DNA from: Arthrobacter sp. DNA4
GTDB taxonomy: Bacteria; Actinomycetota; Actinomycetes; Actinomycetales; Micrococcaceae
NCBI RefSeq assembly: GCF_024362385.1
Contig: NZ_CP101466.1
Coordinates: 682,001-746,000 of the forward strand
DNA length: 64,000 nucleotides
Reading direction: 5' to 3'
Each line of letters begins with the position of its first letter. Within the stretch, counting starts at the first letter, position 1. This document shows positions 63,880 to 64,000 of the stretch, piece after piece. The position numbers and the translations under genes are program-made. The notes beneath the pieces are model-generated. The model had not been told where the DNA came from. It saw only the letters and a program-made list of their open reading frames with translations, and did no database searches.

Positions 63880-64000
63880 AGGCGGCCTGAAACGATGGTT
63901 GGACCGTCCTGCCTCCGGCTCAGCGGCGTTCGCGGGCAAAAAAATCTGCTGGGGGCAGGACGCCGGTTGGACACGCCGCAGAGGTCGGGGGCCGATTCCA
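63880..64000. other. Gene-free end of the window
   Basis: About 120 bases after the last gene. No open frame, clear terminator or RNA is visible; a GTCCTGCC / GGCAGGAC pair is too far apart to call a hairpin. The region may belong to the next gene's promoter beyond the window. Confidence 0.5.

Overview
The window looks like chromosomal DNA of a high-GC actinobacterium of the Micrococcaceae, most likely Arthrobacter or Pseudarthrobacter. The evidence is the GC-rich coding with strong third-position GC, a mycothiol-type maleylpyruvate isomerase, several apparently leaderless starts, a DUF222/HNH gene of the 13E12 type, an actinobacterial c-di-AMP riboswitch ahead of a secreted muralytic protein, and a PhoP-like two-component system. 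No phage, insertion sequence, plasmid origin or CRISPR array is visible.

Layout. 1-8.3 kb: a YczR (MocR-type) regulator gene diverging from a YczE-type membrane protein, then a Nei-type DNA glycosylase overlapping a giant Lhr helicase gene. Both the regulator gene and lhr are interrupted as read. 8.4-13.1 kb: FAD/Rieske oxidoreductase, DUF4383 membrane protein, DUF4232 lipoprotein, a small hypothetical gene and an F420H2:NADP-oxidoreductase-like protein. 13.3-19.1 kb: a minus-strand operon pucR-like regulator, glutaminase, asparagine-type permease, ThDP enzyme. 19.4-25.6 kb: a full 3-hydroxybenzoate/gentisate pathway (importer and 6-hydroxylase on plus; gentisate dioxygenase, fumarylpyruvate hydrolase and mycothiol-dependent isomerase on minus) with its IclR regulator and two matching operators. 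25.7-28.3 kb: a secreted protein, then a luciferase-like monooxygenase and a hydrolase behind a perfect MarR/RosR-like palindrome.

28.4-42.4 kb is one long uronate/glycoside catabolic locus: a LacI regulator diverging from an ABC importer (binding protein and two permeases, no ATPase), two xylose-isomerase-like proteins, a Gfo/Idh/MocA oxidoreductase, glucuronate isomerase, fructuronate reductase, mannonate dehydratase and an unusual gluconokinase-GH3 fusion. Import feeds uronates to 2-keto-3-deoxygluconate; the kinase and aldolase that follow are not in the window.

42.4-53.3 kb is housekeeping and small accessory genes: stress-type hypotheticals, a GNAT acetyltransferase, a Zn alcohol dehydrogenase, tRNA-Ser(CGA), a DUF222/HNH protein, a puzzling three-gene unit (Zn-less dehydrogenase, degenerate pterin-synthase homologue, glycosyltransferase), tadA, a PAP2 phosphatase, upp and a VOC protein. 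53.5-64 kb is cell-envelope biology: a riboswitch-controlled transglycosylase-like protein, two tandem PMT-type membrane glycosyltransferases (one with an in-frame TGA), a GT2-GtrA polyprenyl-phosphate glycosyltransferase, and a PhoPR-like two-component system. Boxes resembling the mycobacterial PhoP direct repeat lie before the regulator, before the divergent envelope gene and before the glycosyltransferase operon, suggesting one local regulon.

The most notable points are the GntK-GH3 fusion with the possible oxidative glycoside-cleavage module, the dehydrogenase/pterin-like/glycosyltransferase unit, the local PhoP-box regulon, the shared RosR-like operators, and the concentration of reading-frame breaks in the first 8 kb. 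All family calls come from reading the sequence; no searches were run.
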